From contig JADLSH010000367.1 in the NCBI GenBank assembly GCA_016169945.1, positions 2,542,001 to 2,606,000 on the forward strand: DNA of 64,000 nt. Direction: 5' to 3'. This DNA is from Trachythela sp. YZ-2020 (Eukaryota > Cnidaria > Anthozoa > Malacalcyonacea > Clavulariidae). How positions within the stretch are numbered: the first letter of the stretch is position 1; every line of letters starts with the position of its first letter. The position numbers were made by a program, and so were the translations under genes. This document shows positions 1 through 12,100 of the stretch, piece by piece. The notes below the pieces were generated by a model. The model did no database searches and had not been told where the DNA came from. It saw nothing but the letters and a program-made list of their open reading frames with translations.

Positions 1-164
1 GTTATCATTAATAAAAGACTTCATTGATCCAGTATCTAGAAGAGCATTGACCGGTACACCGTCAATGAAACATGTTACGAATGGGTGTGCAGGCAAGCTC
101 TCATTACAAACATTAGTACTATTAGCATTAAGAGAGTCACAGTGCTTACTTGTTTCGGGGCTGT
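1..164 (-). CDS. Partial pol (retropepsin) of a Ty3/gypsy-like element
   Basis: Read on the minus strand, a frame that overlaps the end of gag encodes a retropepsin-like segment with the active-site motif LLDTGS followed by MKSFI. It runs off the left edge. It lies directly downstream of the gag ORF in a different frame, as expected for gag-pro-pol expressed by frameshifting. No stop is seen in the visible part. The element's RT and integrase must lie outside the window. Family assignment rests on gag, LTR and primer-site structure. Confidence 0.7.
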
Positions 165-1031
165 CTACCGGCCTGTAGTTCCTCGAGACGCCCCTTGGAA
201 GTTTAAAGGTGCATAGTTTCCACAATCGCGAGCAAAATGTCCATATCTTTGACATTCATAGCACCGTACATTGGAATGGTTTTGACGTTGGCGTGGACTG
301 CGGCAATCACGAGCAAGGTGACCTGGTTTTCCACATTGAAAACATGTAGCTTTCGATCGCTGTCGATTTATAGGTTGGTTAACTGCGGCGGCATAGAACT
401 GTTCTGAAGTGGCCATCTGATCTTCGAGCGCCTTCTGTCGAGTGGCAAGTTCGTTCATGAGACCCACGAGTTGGTCCATGTCGGCGTTCGGTTTGGGTGT
501 TGCGGAGCTGGCGTTGGTTGTAAAGGATGAGTCGTGTTCTTCAATCGCACGATAACGCTGAACAAAGCCTAGCATTTCGTTCACGTTTGGTGTGGGGTTA
601 TGAGCCAAAAGCTTCCCTCTCATTGGTTTGGGTAGACCACGCATAAATTGGCGCGACAAAAGTGCAGATGTGGCTTCGTCACCGAGCGTTGGGTCGGCTT
701 TTTCCAGAAGTTGTTCCAGCTCCCACTTGAAAACTGATGGGTCTTCACCGCTCCGAAGCATTCGGGCCTCAAACTTGGCATAATAATTTTCCCTCTCGAC
801 TGGTGGGCACAGGGCTTGTTTCAAGCGCTTCGTCGCGGCGTCGTATGTGGCTCTCTCCTCGGCAGGAATGGCGTAGAAATGACTAGACGCGCGGCCACGG
901 AGAAACGCAGGTAATTTCTTGATCTTGTCGTCGTCTTTCCAACCATTGGCTACAGCACATGCATCAAACTCTCTTAGCCAGGCGACAACGTCGTCTCCGT
1001 CGAATTTTGTTGGCAGAATGCTCGTTGACAT
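165..1031 (-). CDS. Gag of a Ty3/gypsy-like LTR retrotransposon
   Basis: This is an uninterrupted ORF of 288 aa. The ATG at 1031 is preferred because the longer open frame (to 1094) runs back into the primer-binding site and LTR. The N-terminal two thirds look like a retrotransposon gag capsid domain (FDGDDVVAWLREF near the start; PKPMRGKLL later). The C-terminus carries two CCHC zinc knuckles, CFQCGKPGHLARDC and CYECQRYGHFARDC, which bind nucleic acid. The protein would form the particle that packages element RNA. The intact frame and adjacent LTR suggest a relatively young insertion, in contrast to the broken BEL/Pao pol it interrupts. Confidence 0.85.
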   Translation of the reverse strand: MSTSILPTKFDGDDVVAWLREFDACAVANGWKDDDKIKKLPAFLRGRASSHFYAIPAEERATYDAATKRLKQALCPPVERENYYAKFEARMLRSGEDPSVFKWELEQLLEKADPTLGDEATSALLSRQFMRGLPKPMRGKLLAHNPTPNVNEMLGFVQRYRAIEEHDSSFTTNASSATPKPNADMDQLVGLMNELATRQKALEDQMATSEQFYAAAVNQPINRQRSKATCFQCGKPGHLARDCRSPRQRQNHSNVRCYECQRYGHFARDCGNYAPLNFQGASRGTTGR

Positions 1032-1064
1032 GATTTCGTTTTTTGTTTTACCGCTGCCACCAAT

Positions 1065-1256
1065 TGTAGCGTGCCGATACTCAATAGACTTCACGAACTC
1101 GGTTTTAAACTCTTTATTTCCCAGTTATATTACAGAGGCTATAGCCTTTCATGTGCGACCCTCTCGCTCTGAGGTGCGCGTTCACTCCCTCGTCATCGGC
1201 TCAAGTCATTGTCTAGATCATCCACTGTCCGGAAACCACATCGGTTTCACATTACA
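1065..1256 (-). repeat. 5' LTR and primer site of the gypsy-like element
   Basis: On the minus strand this 192-bp stretch begins TGTA and ends TACA and contains an AATAAA-type signal (GGGAAATAAAGAG). It is followed at once by TTGGTGGCAGCGG, a typical gypsy-type primer-binding site, and then by gag. Its outer edge abuts BEL/Pao coding sequence at 1257, which sets the insertion point. The matching 3' LTR is outside the window, so the boundary is inferred from the TG...CA ends and the junction. Confidence 0.65.
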
Positions 1257-3835
1257 TATTGTATACACGTTACAAGTGGGGGACAAACCATCGAACAAGC
1301 CACAGAACGAAAGGGTAAAGCGAGTGAGATTTTCGAGGACGCCAAGTTTGTTCTTCACAAATGGTGCTCCAATGCTCCGGAACTGGAAGACGACAGTAAC
1401 AAAGTTCTGAGTGACGAGACAACCCTTGCTAAGAAGCAGTTAGGAACAGAACCAAGCGAGACGAAGGTACTTGGGCTGCCATGGGACAGAAGTACAGACA
1501 CTTTGTCTGTAAAGCTTCCAACTTGCGAGTCTATCCCAACCAAAAGAAATGTGTTGAGCCACCTAGCACAAGTGTACGATCCATAGGGGTTAGTGTCTCC
1601 ATTGGTTCTAGAGGGTAAATTTATCTATCGTGATATCTGCAATCAAAAGATGCCGTGGGATCATGAATTGAGTCCACCTCTGGCAAAGAAATGGTTCTGC
1701 TGGAAGAATTCCCTGCCGATTGATGTAACAGCATCACGGTCAGTTGCGAATTATAAAGAGCCTATTAAGAGTTGTGAATTGCACGCATTTGGAGACGCCA
1801 GTACGAAAGGAGTTGGTGCTGTCTATTCTGTGATCTGTCAACCCTCAGGAACGACTCAGCGTCTGGTAGCAGCCAAAGCTCGTTTGGCTAAACAAGGTCT
1901 AATAGTTCCACGCCTTGAACTTGTTTCTGCCCATATGGCGATGAATCTGGCAGTTAACGTGAAGAATACCCTTGGTGATCTACCTAGTCCCCTGATTTAG
2001 GTATGGCTAGACAGCACAGTGGCGCTCCACTGGATCTGTGGGAACGGTGAATATAAGCAATTCGTGAGTAACAGAGTCAACAAGATTCATCAGCATCCAG
2101 AGATCAGTTGGAGACATGTTCCCACCTCTCAAAATCCCGCAGATTTAGCAAGTAGAGGGGGTAAACCGACCTCGTTGTGGTGGAACGGACCAGTTTGGCT
2201 GCCCGAGAGTGATAAGTGGCCTCCCAACCTGGTAACTAACCCAATCTTAACGTCCGAAGTCGAAGCTAAGGTAATTAGGGAAGTAGTTACGATGACGAAG
2301 AAATCCTGTGATCAAAGTTTAGATGTGCTGCTAGAGAAGTACAACCTGCAGAAAGCGCTGAGAATCCTAGCATGGATGTCAAGATTAATTCAAAAGTGCA
2401 AAAAGAAGGAAACTCGAAACGGTCCTCTAACGGTTGAGGAAATCAAGGAAGTAAAGAGAAAATGGATCAAGCTTATTCAAGAAGAGGATCAGCTATCACC
2501 CAACTTCGATCAGATTCGCGGGCAACTTAACTTACAAGTGAATGATCAGGAGCTCTTAGAGTGTCGTGGCAGGATCGAAGGACGTTATCCCACATACCAC
2601 CAAACGCTGTTTTTACACGAAAGCTAATAGAGAAGATTCATTGTGAAACCCTACACGGCGGTGTTGGACTTACTATGTCAGCTGTTCGAGAGGAATACTG
2701 GATACCGAAGCTTAGAAGTATTGTTAAGTCTGTAAGAAGTGGTTGCTCAGGCTGTAAGGGATTCCAAGCAACGGCCCTAGCTGTTCCTCCACCTGGTCAA
2801 CTACCAGAAGATCGCACTAAGGGAGCTATCCCCTTCGAAGTTAATGGCGTGGACTTTGCTGGGCCAATTTATTATCGAAAGGCATCAAAGAGTCGAGGTA
2901 AATCCTATTTAGCCTTGTTTTCCTGCGGGTTAATAAGAGCTGTCCACCTCGAGCTTCTTCCAAATCTAGAGACAGGGACGTTCCTCCTTGCCCTCAAGAG
3001 ATTTATTGCTCGACGCGGTCGGCCCCGGAAAATCTATTCTGATAACGGCGGTACCTTCGTAAAGGCTGCAAAATGGCTCGAAAGAATCGGAAGAGATGAG
3101 AAGTTGCAAGGCTATTTGCTAAACCACGAGATGCAATGGCAATTAAATCTTTCGCGCGCCCCTTGGTGGGGCGGACACTTCGAACGACTTATAGGAGTGG
3201 TCAAACAAGCGATGCACAAGACAATCGGAAGGGCAACACTGATGTGGAGCGAGTTAAACGAAGTGATCCTTGACGTCGAAGTTCAAGTAAACCGGAGACC
3301 TTTGAGCTATGTTGAAGACGACATAACCCTTCCTGTTTTGACACCTTCATCATACCTGTTCCAAAGACCAAACCTTCTACCAGAGCAACAACCATGGCGT
3401 GAGGAAGATAAAAGTCTTCGAAAGAGATTGAAGTACCTAAAGACCTGCAAGGATGCATTATGGAAATGCTGGTCCAAAGAATACTTGACTGCCTTAAGAG
3501 AACGGCATAATCTTACCCATAATCGTAAGAAATTCGAGGTCGCAGTTGGAGAAGTCGTTATAGTAAAGTCTGACGAGAAGAATCGTGGTAAATGGCCATT
3601 AGCGATCGTACGAGAAGTATTTCCCGGTCGTGATGGAATAGTGCGAGCCGTCAGACTACAAACCGGAACTGGATTTCTAGAGAGACCGGTGCAACACTTA
3701 TTTCCCTTGGAACTGTCTTGCAGTAAGTCAAATTCGAAACGAGAAGATCTTAACCCGGAAGCTCAAACATTCCGACCCAAGCGAGTTGCGGCGATCGAAG
3801 CAGAACAAAGAATTAAAGAAATGGTGAAAGAGTGA
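1257..3835 (+). pseudogene. BEL/Pao retrotransposon pol, 5' truncated and broken
   Basis: Domains in order: the end of the reverse transcriptase (GGQTIEQATERKGKASEIF, LHKW), the Pao A17-type region (LGLPWDRS, LAQVYDP), RNase H (HAFGDAST, PRLELVSAH, WLDSTVALHWI), an integrase zinc domain, the integrase core with its three acidic positions (GVDFAGP, SDNGGTF, PWWGGHFERL) and a C-terminal DUF5641-like domain. In-frame TAG stops lie at 1584-1586 and 1998-2000, and a frameshift near 2560-2627 moves reading to the ORF ending at 3835. The RT catalytic box is lost and the upstream part is missing where the gypsy LTR begins. The copy is not functional. Confidence 0.88.
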
Positions 3836-3989
3836 ACAATGGCATTTAAAAACTTTTCGAAGAGACATGCAGTGCTAAATCGGTTTAGTATCTGAACATT
3901 GTGTTGACATTTTGTTATGTTTTGATATCTTAGAGTATTGTCTCCTTAATTGAACATACATATTTCGGGAAATCTGTATCGGGGGAGCG

Positions 3990-4128
3990 TGTCGGAGACA
4001 ATTGCTAGGGCTACTGTAACCAGACAGGGGGTGTAATAACATTGCGATTGACGGAGAACTTTCTATATTTTATGTTTGAGATTAATAAATGGTTTATAAA
4101 GCCGATGTGAGGCATAATTTCCAACACA
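3990..4128 (+). repeat. Candidate 3' LTR of the BEL/Pao element
   Basis: A purine-rich tract (CGGGGGAGCG, 3980-3989) precedes TGTCGGAGACAATT, which looks like a polypurine tract followed by an LTR start. An AATAAA-like signal lies near 4084. The 3' end is guessed at the ACA around 4128. There is no 5' LTR in the window to compare with. Confidence 0.35.
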
Positions 4129-4183
4129 TCCTCCAATTGTTGTAACCCCAGATATCGTTGAACCACCAACCGCTCCTGAACCT

Positions 4184-4543
4184 ATGGAGATAACACAACC
4201 AACCACTCCTAGATCTATCGAGATGGCACAACCTGTGCCTGCTACTCCTAAACCTGGCTTTCTCACACCACCACCAACACAAGGAGAACGACCCAAACTC
4301 AAACACAACTTTTTCCACAATTGGGTAGACTCGGCTGATTGGAGACCTAAAGATTTAGCAATGATGACTCCAGAGAAACGAGAAGGTTACGAACAAAGAC
4401 TGCTTCACGAGAGACCAAAATATATTCCTATGAAAGCTGAGGATATTGCAAGATTATCACCCGAAGACAGACAAGAATATGAGAACTCTTTAAATACACA
4501 AAAGACGCCTAAACGATATGCTCTTAGGAGCAGACCTTACTAA
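4184..4543 (+). CDS. Unrecognised 119-aa ORF, proline-rich then charged
   Basis: The frame is open from 4118, so the ATG at 4184 may be internal and the 5' part may have been displaced by the BEL/Pao element just upstream. The N-terminal half is rich in P, T and E (PTAPEP, QPTTPRS, PGFLTPPPTQGE). The C-terminal half is charged, with two similar blocks (LAMMTPEKREGYEQRL and IARLSPEDRQEYENSL), and ends KRYALRSRPY. Two AATAAA signals follow the stop within 30 bp, which suggests a genuine gene end. The product is not recognised. It could be the last exon of a host gene or an element-encoded protein. Confidence 0.4.
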   Translation: MEITQPTTPRSIEMAQPVPATPKPGFLTPPPTQGERPKLKHNFFHNWVDSADWRPKDLAMMTPEKREGYEQRLLHERPKYIPMKAEDIARLSPEDRQEYENSLNTQKTPKRYALRSRPY

Positions 4544-5043
4544 CGTTGTAAAATAAATTTTAAGCAATAAATATGTTTTAAAAATGAATTATGTGTGTAC
4601 ATTGTACAATATTTTCCCGTCCTATAATGATATATTCTCAATTTAAGCTAGAAAATCTCAATTACCCGTAATTACCTAACAAGCGCTAAATGTTTATATA
4701 CAATGTTTGTATATGCTTGTAAATCTCGCTTAAAAATCACTGCTTTTCCCACTCTGCTACATCTAAAACGCTTGAAACTTTGTAAGGTTTAAATCCCTTT
4801 AACATTCGCTTGGCAAAAATATATTTGTATCTCTCTATAAGACCTAAACTATGCCGATTGAACCTTAAGATCTTCTCGTTTTAGAAAGCTATATTTCTAC
4901 TTGTTATTATTTCGTATAAGGCAATAATATTTTACTAGGTTAAGCGTCGCTATATTAGTTGTCTAAGACGTTTCGTATAAGGTTATATTAGATACGAGAA
5001 TATGTCGAAACGGACTGTGTTTGGAACACGACGCTTGGCAAAC
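4544..5043. other. Non-coding AT-rich spacer
   Basis: Apart from the AATAAA signals at its start, this stretch shows no coding sequence, structural RNA or clear repeat. Confidence 0.5.
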
Positions 5044-5045
5044 TA

Positions 5046-5349
5046 CAGGGTGTATCAAAAAAACTGCAAATACCATAATTTGTATGCACGAGATCATACA
5101 TTAGAATTTCAATGGCTGTGCAAATAATTACGCTTCTGGGATTTGAAAATACGTTTCCACGTGCAGTACTATCAAAACAAGCACACAAAGTGAATTTTAA
5201 TTCACTTTGTGTGCTTATTTTGATAGTACTGCACGTGGAAACGTATTTTCAAATCCCAGAAGCGTAATTATTTGCACAGCCATTGAAATTCTAATGTATG
5301 ATCTCGTGCATACAAATTATGGTATTTGCAGTTTTTTTGATACACCCTG
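5046..5349. mobile_element. Palindromic mariner-type MITE (TA target site)
   Basis: The two halves (5046-about 5196 and about 5200-5349) are near-perfect inverted copies, so the whole element can fold into one long hairpin. Ends are CAGGGTGTATCAAAAAA and its complement. TA dinucleotides flank both sides (5044-5045 and 5350-5351), as for Tc1/mariner elements. There is no transposase; open frames inside are by-products. The same terminal sequence recurs at 23098-23108. Confidence 0.85.
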
Positions 5350-5351
5350 TA

Positions 5352-6100
5352 TATAGCTATTGTGATGGTTCAGATTAATGATTGTTTCGCCCAAACAAGC
5401 CTTTTGACTTAATCCCTTAATGAGTTAAGCTATTGTGCCTTTAGTTTACATTAGCAACAAATGCATCAAAATATTTATGTTTCTAACGCCAAAACGACAA
5501 TGTTTGTAAATCCCACTTGTATAGGCTTTACTAAATATACGCTTGAAACTTTGTAAACTTATTAGTATTGGTCGACTCAGAAAGAAATACTTCACTAGAT
5601 ACGAGATTGAAGGAGTTTATAAATCTCGCGACAACAAAACCATATTTTTTTGCACACAAAATATGCTGAACTCAACATAATGACCGTTTTGCCCAAACGC
5701 GCCTTGCATATCATTATGACGTCAATACATAATTAATGTTTATGTTAATAATGAGTTGCGGCACCCCGTGCCACCCCAGCTAATGACCACGTGCCACCCC
5801 GTGACACCCCAAAAAAGGGGGTCGAACGGCCCCTATATTACTACTAGTACGTCCTTTCAGTGATACAATAAGCACTGTTATCAACAGGAGCTCTGATGTT
5901 AACGTGGGATCGTTTGACAGTCCGAAAACACGTTTCTAATTGAAAACTGTGATACGTTAAATAGAGTCACTTTGTTATTTCATGTCATGCACTTGGATCT
6001 TTCCAAATTTTCTGAGGATTGTTTCTGTGCGCAACTTTAAGCCAATACCCTACATATGCATATATACAACAATATATCATTATAGACCCATCTATATTAC
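5352..6100. other. No gene seen; ABCC intron or flank
   Basis: No further ABCC exon could be recognised on the minus strand here, although the exon at 6101-6248 ends in a normal GT donor. A short direct duplication of GTGCCACCCCGTG-type sequence occurs near 5765-5810. Confidence 0.4.
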
Positions 6101-9100
6101 CTCCAATCACTTTAGCAAAAGGCCCTTCCCAAGCGTACATTTTGATTAACTTTATACAACTCAACACTTCATTCATCAATTTTACTCTTTGATCAGTTAC
6201 ACCAACTGCTTTCTCTCTCAAGTTTCCTGTAATTTTTCCAATAAAGGCCTATAGAGTATATAGATCACAAAAGAAACATGCATTATTGGAAAACTGGACT
6301 ATTATACACCTCGTTGATATAAATAGTTGATTCTTAGAAACAGGTTGATTATGAAATTGATCTTTAACTTACCTGAATTGGAAACATTAACAACAATATG
6401 AGACATCCAAGCAAGGCTGAAGGTCCTAATATGTATGTTGTGTAGGCTATAACAAGTATGAGTGCGATAGGTCCACCTATATATGAAGTTAAAGTAGAAT
6501 GTTTTGATCTTTTCAGGATTTCATTCCAAGAATTTTATAGAAACGTTACAAAAATAATGATTAATTCACTTGCCAATTATAAAAGATCCCATGAAGAAAC
6601 AGTAAAATACACGCTGGGCATCACTAGCACAAATATTAACCAGCTAAGTAGAAAATTAAACAATGAGCTACAACGACGCCTAAAATATAACTGCCTCATT
6701 ATAATTTTATGTTATGCGTCTGTAATACAGTATGTATGACGTACGTTCTTTTACAGTTTCTCCGGTTTAGCACACAGGAAAATCGTTTAATAATTTGTTG
6801 AATTGTTAAGCGAATTGGACAAAAATGCATTTATGCCTAGTTAAGAAGTCATAATATTAAATGGTTCATTCATTTTATTAAAAACGCATCAGAAACTCAT
6901 ATGCTGCAAAGACGTTGAGACTTAGTCTAACCCTTATTATAATATATGTTAGGGTTCGGGGTTGGGTGGGGGTTTGGGATTAATGTTATATAAATGTCGA
7001 TAAGGGTTACATGAAGTCCCTACCTGTACAGATGAACACCGCGGAAAGACGTCTGCGCATGCGTCAATCTTGACCGAAATTGCCTTGCAAACTTTATAAT
7101 CTAAAATTAGTGACGGCTTGATCTTAAAGTGTTCCGAAGGTTGCCGAAGACTCAAAATGCGAGCGAAATAATAAACGTGTCAACCTAAAAACTAGAAATA
7201 ATTATAGTCTACGAGTTTAAGAAATTGTATCATGCAAGAAAATGAACCAATGCCTCGATAAATTTATCGTGTGAAAGATTCTAATACAGAACCACGCAAG
7301 GTTTTGCAAGGATGTTTTCCGAAAGTTTATTTTATCCACATTTTATTCAATGTCTTTTTCTGCGTAGCATCAAGAATTTTTGCGTTGACAGATTGAGGAG
7401 ATTAGGACCCTGAGAATTTGCTTATACTTTAGACGTGAACTTAGGTAATTGGTACATCCCCACTCAAATAGGTTTTTCTCTTTAATTTCTATTTATTTTT
7501 ATATATTGAATGTTAGGACACTTGTCTTTATAACTTTGCATGAAAGTTGGAATTTAATTTGCACCCATTTTTAGTTCCTGCGCATGCACAGACATTTTTC
7601 CGTGGTGTTGCATAAAAAGGTGACATTTTTAGCTGTTAGGCATCTTGTTTTGAAGATACCAACAACTCTGCATATTTAATAAAATATATCATAACTGAAT
7701 CATAGCCCGCACTCAGGCAGCAACCGACGTTCAAGTGGACGTGGGTAATGATTCCTTTCATATTACATATTGCATCATTATATAGCATGTAGCGTAATTG
7801 ATTTATAGTGGTATACCCTGTTGTATAGCAATCACAAAATATCATAAAGAACATCATAATGGCTGCTAATTAGCACAATATTATACATACCTCTCCAATT
7901 GATTTATCTCCAGCGTTTTTCAACCTTGACATTTTGTTGTATACCATTATCCATACGATGGATCTTGCATTTGTACCATTTCTGAGGTTAATGAAGTAGC
8001 TTATTGATAGGAACCAACTTCGAGACACTTCGCTCACCATAAGACCCAGCACCTTATATCAATATAATTGGGAAAATATGAATGAATGAATGAATGAATG
8101 AATATGACTTTAAAATCCATCTTAGGTTAAAAAATACAATGGATTTACATGCTAGTATAAAAAAGATATTACAAGTTAATATTTACAGTACATTAAATTG
8201 CGAAATTACAGTAAATTAGTTATATAATTAGCTATATGTCATAGATATTTACAAGATCGAGCAACAAAAGATTGTTTGTGTTTATAAAATGACGCACTTT
8301 CCTTGTCCTGTTTCTCTTAAGTTATAATTATGATCTGTAGGCTCAGGTAACAGAACATGACAGGGGTGACTTGGTTCAGCCTGAATTCGTCTAATCTCAC
8401 GTATGGTAGCGAGCTATCTCCTGTCACTTAAGGATGGTAAGCTATCCTTATCCAAGCCAAGGATTAGACTCCTTATCTGTACACTTCTATTTCGTTCTTT
8501 AGATATGCTGGAAGACCTCCCCAGAAAGGAGAGGCATACTCTAGTATTGGTCTGATTTTAGATGTGTAGGTCATAAGACCAATCTCAGCTGGTAGTTGAG
8601 AATTTCTGCATTGGTTGAGATGGTATAGTCTCTTACTTGCTTTACGTGTAATTTGGTCTATGTGATTATTCCACTTCAGGTCATTTTGGCACCATACACC
8701 TAGCAGCTTAAAGCTGTTCACTCATTCAATTTTTTCGTCTTCAATTCGAATAGGAGGAGGTTCTGGGATTGAATCCGTGAAGCATATCCACTGACATATC
8801 CTTTGTTTTGGGGGGGATTTAAGAGCATTTTGTTAGTTTCAACCCATTCACACAGGCCGTGAATGACTTCCTTCATGGAGCTGCATGCCTTTTTCAATAA
8901 TCTAATCCCGCATATTTGCATGTGTTAATATGTAATTGGCGGGGAACAAGTACAATGTCCTCTAAGTCATTAATATGTACATTAAACGAAATAGGTGATA
9001 TAACTGAACCTTGCGGCACGCCGCAAGGCGCATTGACGACAGGATTCCATGTAAATTGGCTTGTTGGGTTCTACCTGTAAGGAAACTCTTGATCACAACC

Positions 9101-12100
9101 AGAATGATTTATTAACATTCATAGATGCTAATTTTTCTACAAGGATGTTATGGTCCACCAAATCAAAAGCCTTTCGGAAGTCAACTGATAAATAGGGCAT
9201 GGACAACTTTTCTAGCAGACTGAGAGTTATCCGTGGCATTGTACCAGTTCTGTGTCATAAATATCAGAGCGGAAACGGTAGACTGGCCACGGGTGAATGC
9301 ATGTTCTTTACTTTCAAATCCGAGGTATTTAGTTGAAGTTGTAGTTTATATATATATTTATAATATAACATTTATAGTACGCGCGTGCTGATTGGTCGAG
9401 AAGCGTGTTTCTATAACTATAGAAACACGGAAATTTTCCCGCCAAAATTTAAAATCATAAAATAATCAAATTTAATGCGAATTATAAAATCATTGAAAAG
9501 GGCAAAACAACTATATCATCTGAGTTAGCTGGTGTCGCAGTTTTTAAATTTAGCGAGCTAAGGAATAAAGACGAGATTGGTCGAGGGGGCTATTCGACCG
9601 TCTTGACGGCAGAATTACCGAACGGTGGAGCGCAAACTCATCAAAGAAGCGAGATTTCTGAATAATATTCCCTATTCTGTGCCTCATCCGTGTTTTATCC
9701 CCCCATCCGTGTTTTATCCCCTCATCTGTGTTTTATCCCCTCATCCGTGTTTTATCCCCCCATCCGTGTTTTATCCCCTCATCCGTGTAGCCAAATTTGA
9801 AGGGTGTGACTAAAAGGAGAGTTAAATCGGAGAGTTAAGATTTCGGAGAGTTAAGTTCGAGCCACGCCCACTTTTGTGAACGACCACGCCCACTTTATTA
9901 ACTCTCCCGATGGTATATTTGAACTAACGTCAGAGAGTTAATTTTGATTTAACTCTATTGCTTAAAAAAATAAAAAGGAAGAGAGAGTTAACTTTGTCGT
10001 AACTCTCAAAATGCCAAAAAATGCTAAGCGAGAGTGTTAAGTTAGTTTTTCGAATAAAATGGTGATATTGACGTGACAATAGTGATAAAATACTAATAGG
10101 CAACATCCGAGTCAAACAAAGAGAGCATAGTATATATAAACAATTTCGCTACCCATTAATCTTTCAGACCGCCCGTAAAAATTCCCAACCTCTTTCTCGA
10201 CTGGTATCTCAATAAATATTTACAATTATAAAACATGCTATGCCTCTTTTGAAAGCCTATATATCGAATTACCTTTCAGCATTATATTCGACTTTTCAAC
10301 AAACAGGCATCGCATTTGTAATAAATTAGCAAAATAAGCAAAACAATTCAATATCGTTAGATAAGTTATGTGTCGTCGTTAGATAAGTTATGACAATTAT
10401 GAATCGCTTGTGATCATCCTGACAAGATATCCGGTATGGGACACCATTTTATTCGAAAAACTAACTTAACTCTCTCGCTTAGCATTTTTGGGCATTTTGA
10501 GAGTTACGACAAAGTTAACTCTCTCTTCCTTTTTATTTCTTTAAGCAATAGAGTTAAATCAAAATTAACTCTCTGACGTTAATTCAAATATACCATCGGG
10601 AGAGTTAAGAAAGTGGGCGTGGTCGTTCACAAAAGTGGGCGTGGCTCGAACTTAACTCTCCGAAATCTTAACTCTCCGATTTAACTCTCCAATTTTAACT
10701 CTCCTTTTAGTCGTTCCCAAATTTGAAGCCCAAGATAAGGCTTGGTCCAATAGTTTTTCAGAAATGGATGGGTAGAAATCGACAATGTCAAACGAAATAA
10801 AACTGTGTCTGTCCTTATCTTTTATATTGCCAAACCACTGAATAACTTGTTTTGTGTTCCTCCATTGATTTAAATTCTCAGTTTCAAATTAGAATTAATT
10901 TTGTCCAAAATAACTTTGCTTATTTTTCCGGATTCGCTTTTAGCGGGATTAATTAATCGGCATTTTGGATTGTTTTCGATATTTTCTTTGTGATATAAAT
11001 GCTTCGCGTTTTTCATTTTTTCAATTCTGTCGCCGATCCCTAAATTGTTCGAAATGTTTTTTAGTTCTGAATCAATTTCATCTATAGTGTCCTCGGATCC
11101 ATGCTTATATGTTTTTGTGATGTTGTCATGTAAGAGCTTGTTGTATGCGTCGAGCGAGGTTAGAATAAAGCTTATTTGTGAGATATTTATTTAAAAGCTT
11201 ATTTATTTAAAATCTCTCCTTTTCAATACCGGAATTTCATGGATAAAAAAGATAGCGAGAGTTTGTTTGACGTTACCATGGGCAGTTTCGACGGCGCGGA
11301 AATTTGTGAGTTAGTAGGCCTTTTCATTTTAAACCACCTGAGTAAAAAATTTGGCAAAGAAAGCATCGGCCTATATAGAGATGACGGTTTGGCTATTATA
11401 AAAAGTAAATCAGCACGTTTAGCAGACAAAACAAGGAAAGACCTCCACAAAATTTTCGAGCAGTTTGACCTAAAAATTACCGCCGAATCAAATTTACGCA
11501 TAGTAAACTTTTTAGATGTAACTTTCGACCATAACAATGGAAAACATAGACCCTATAGGAAGCCCAATGACGATCCACTATACATAAATATGCACTCACC
11601 GAGCATCACAAGGCAACTACCGAGCATCACAAGGCAACTACCTGCATCAATTAACAAGCGCATCGCACTTCTTTCATCAGATGAGCAAACTTTTCAGGAA
11701 TCTGCACCCATATATCAGAACGCACTTAGGCATAGCAACTTTAATCATGAACTTAGCTACACTCAGCACACACCGCAACAACAACGCAGGAATAGGCAAC
11801 GCAACATCATTTGGTTCAACCCACCATTTAGCAAGAGTGTTAGCACAAACATAGGACGTAATTTCCTTAGTCTAATTGACAAACATTTTCCACCGCACCA
11901 CAAGCTCCATACATTTTTTAACAGAAATACAGTTAAAGTAAGTTACAGCTGCATGAACAATGTCAAGTCAGTAACACTAAACACAATGCACGCATATCTA
12001 GGAATAACAAGCCACAGGATAGGGACACTACCAATTGCAGTTGTGGAGAAAACACCATTTGCCCGCTTCAAAAACAATGCATGACTAGGGACATAGTATA

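Noticed and set aside
919..1410. Plus-strand open frame of 163 aa
   Set aside because: It is the antisense of gag and the LTR and lacks similarity to any protein.
6949..7155. Minus-strand segment with AG and GT at suitable positions
   Set aside because: The translation (YKVCKAISVKIDACADVF) does not resemble the ABCC region expected there.
7340..7410. Possible missing ABCC exon (minus strand, NLSTQK-like, with ILDATQ in another frame)
   Set aside because: No GT donor follows, the frame is broken and the phase does not meet the next exon; similarity is too short.
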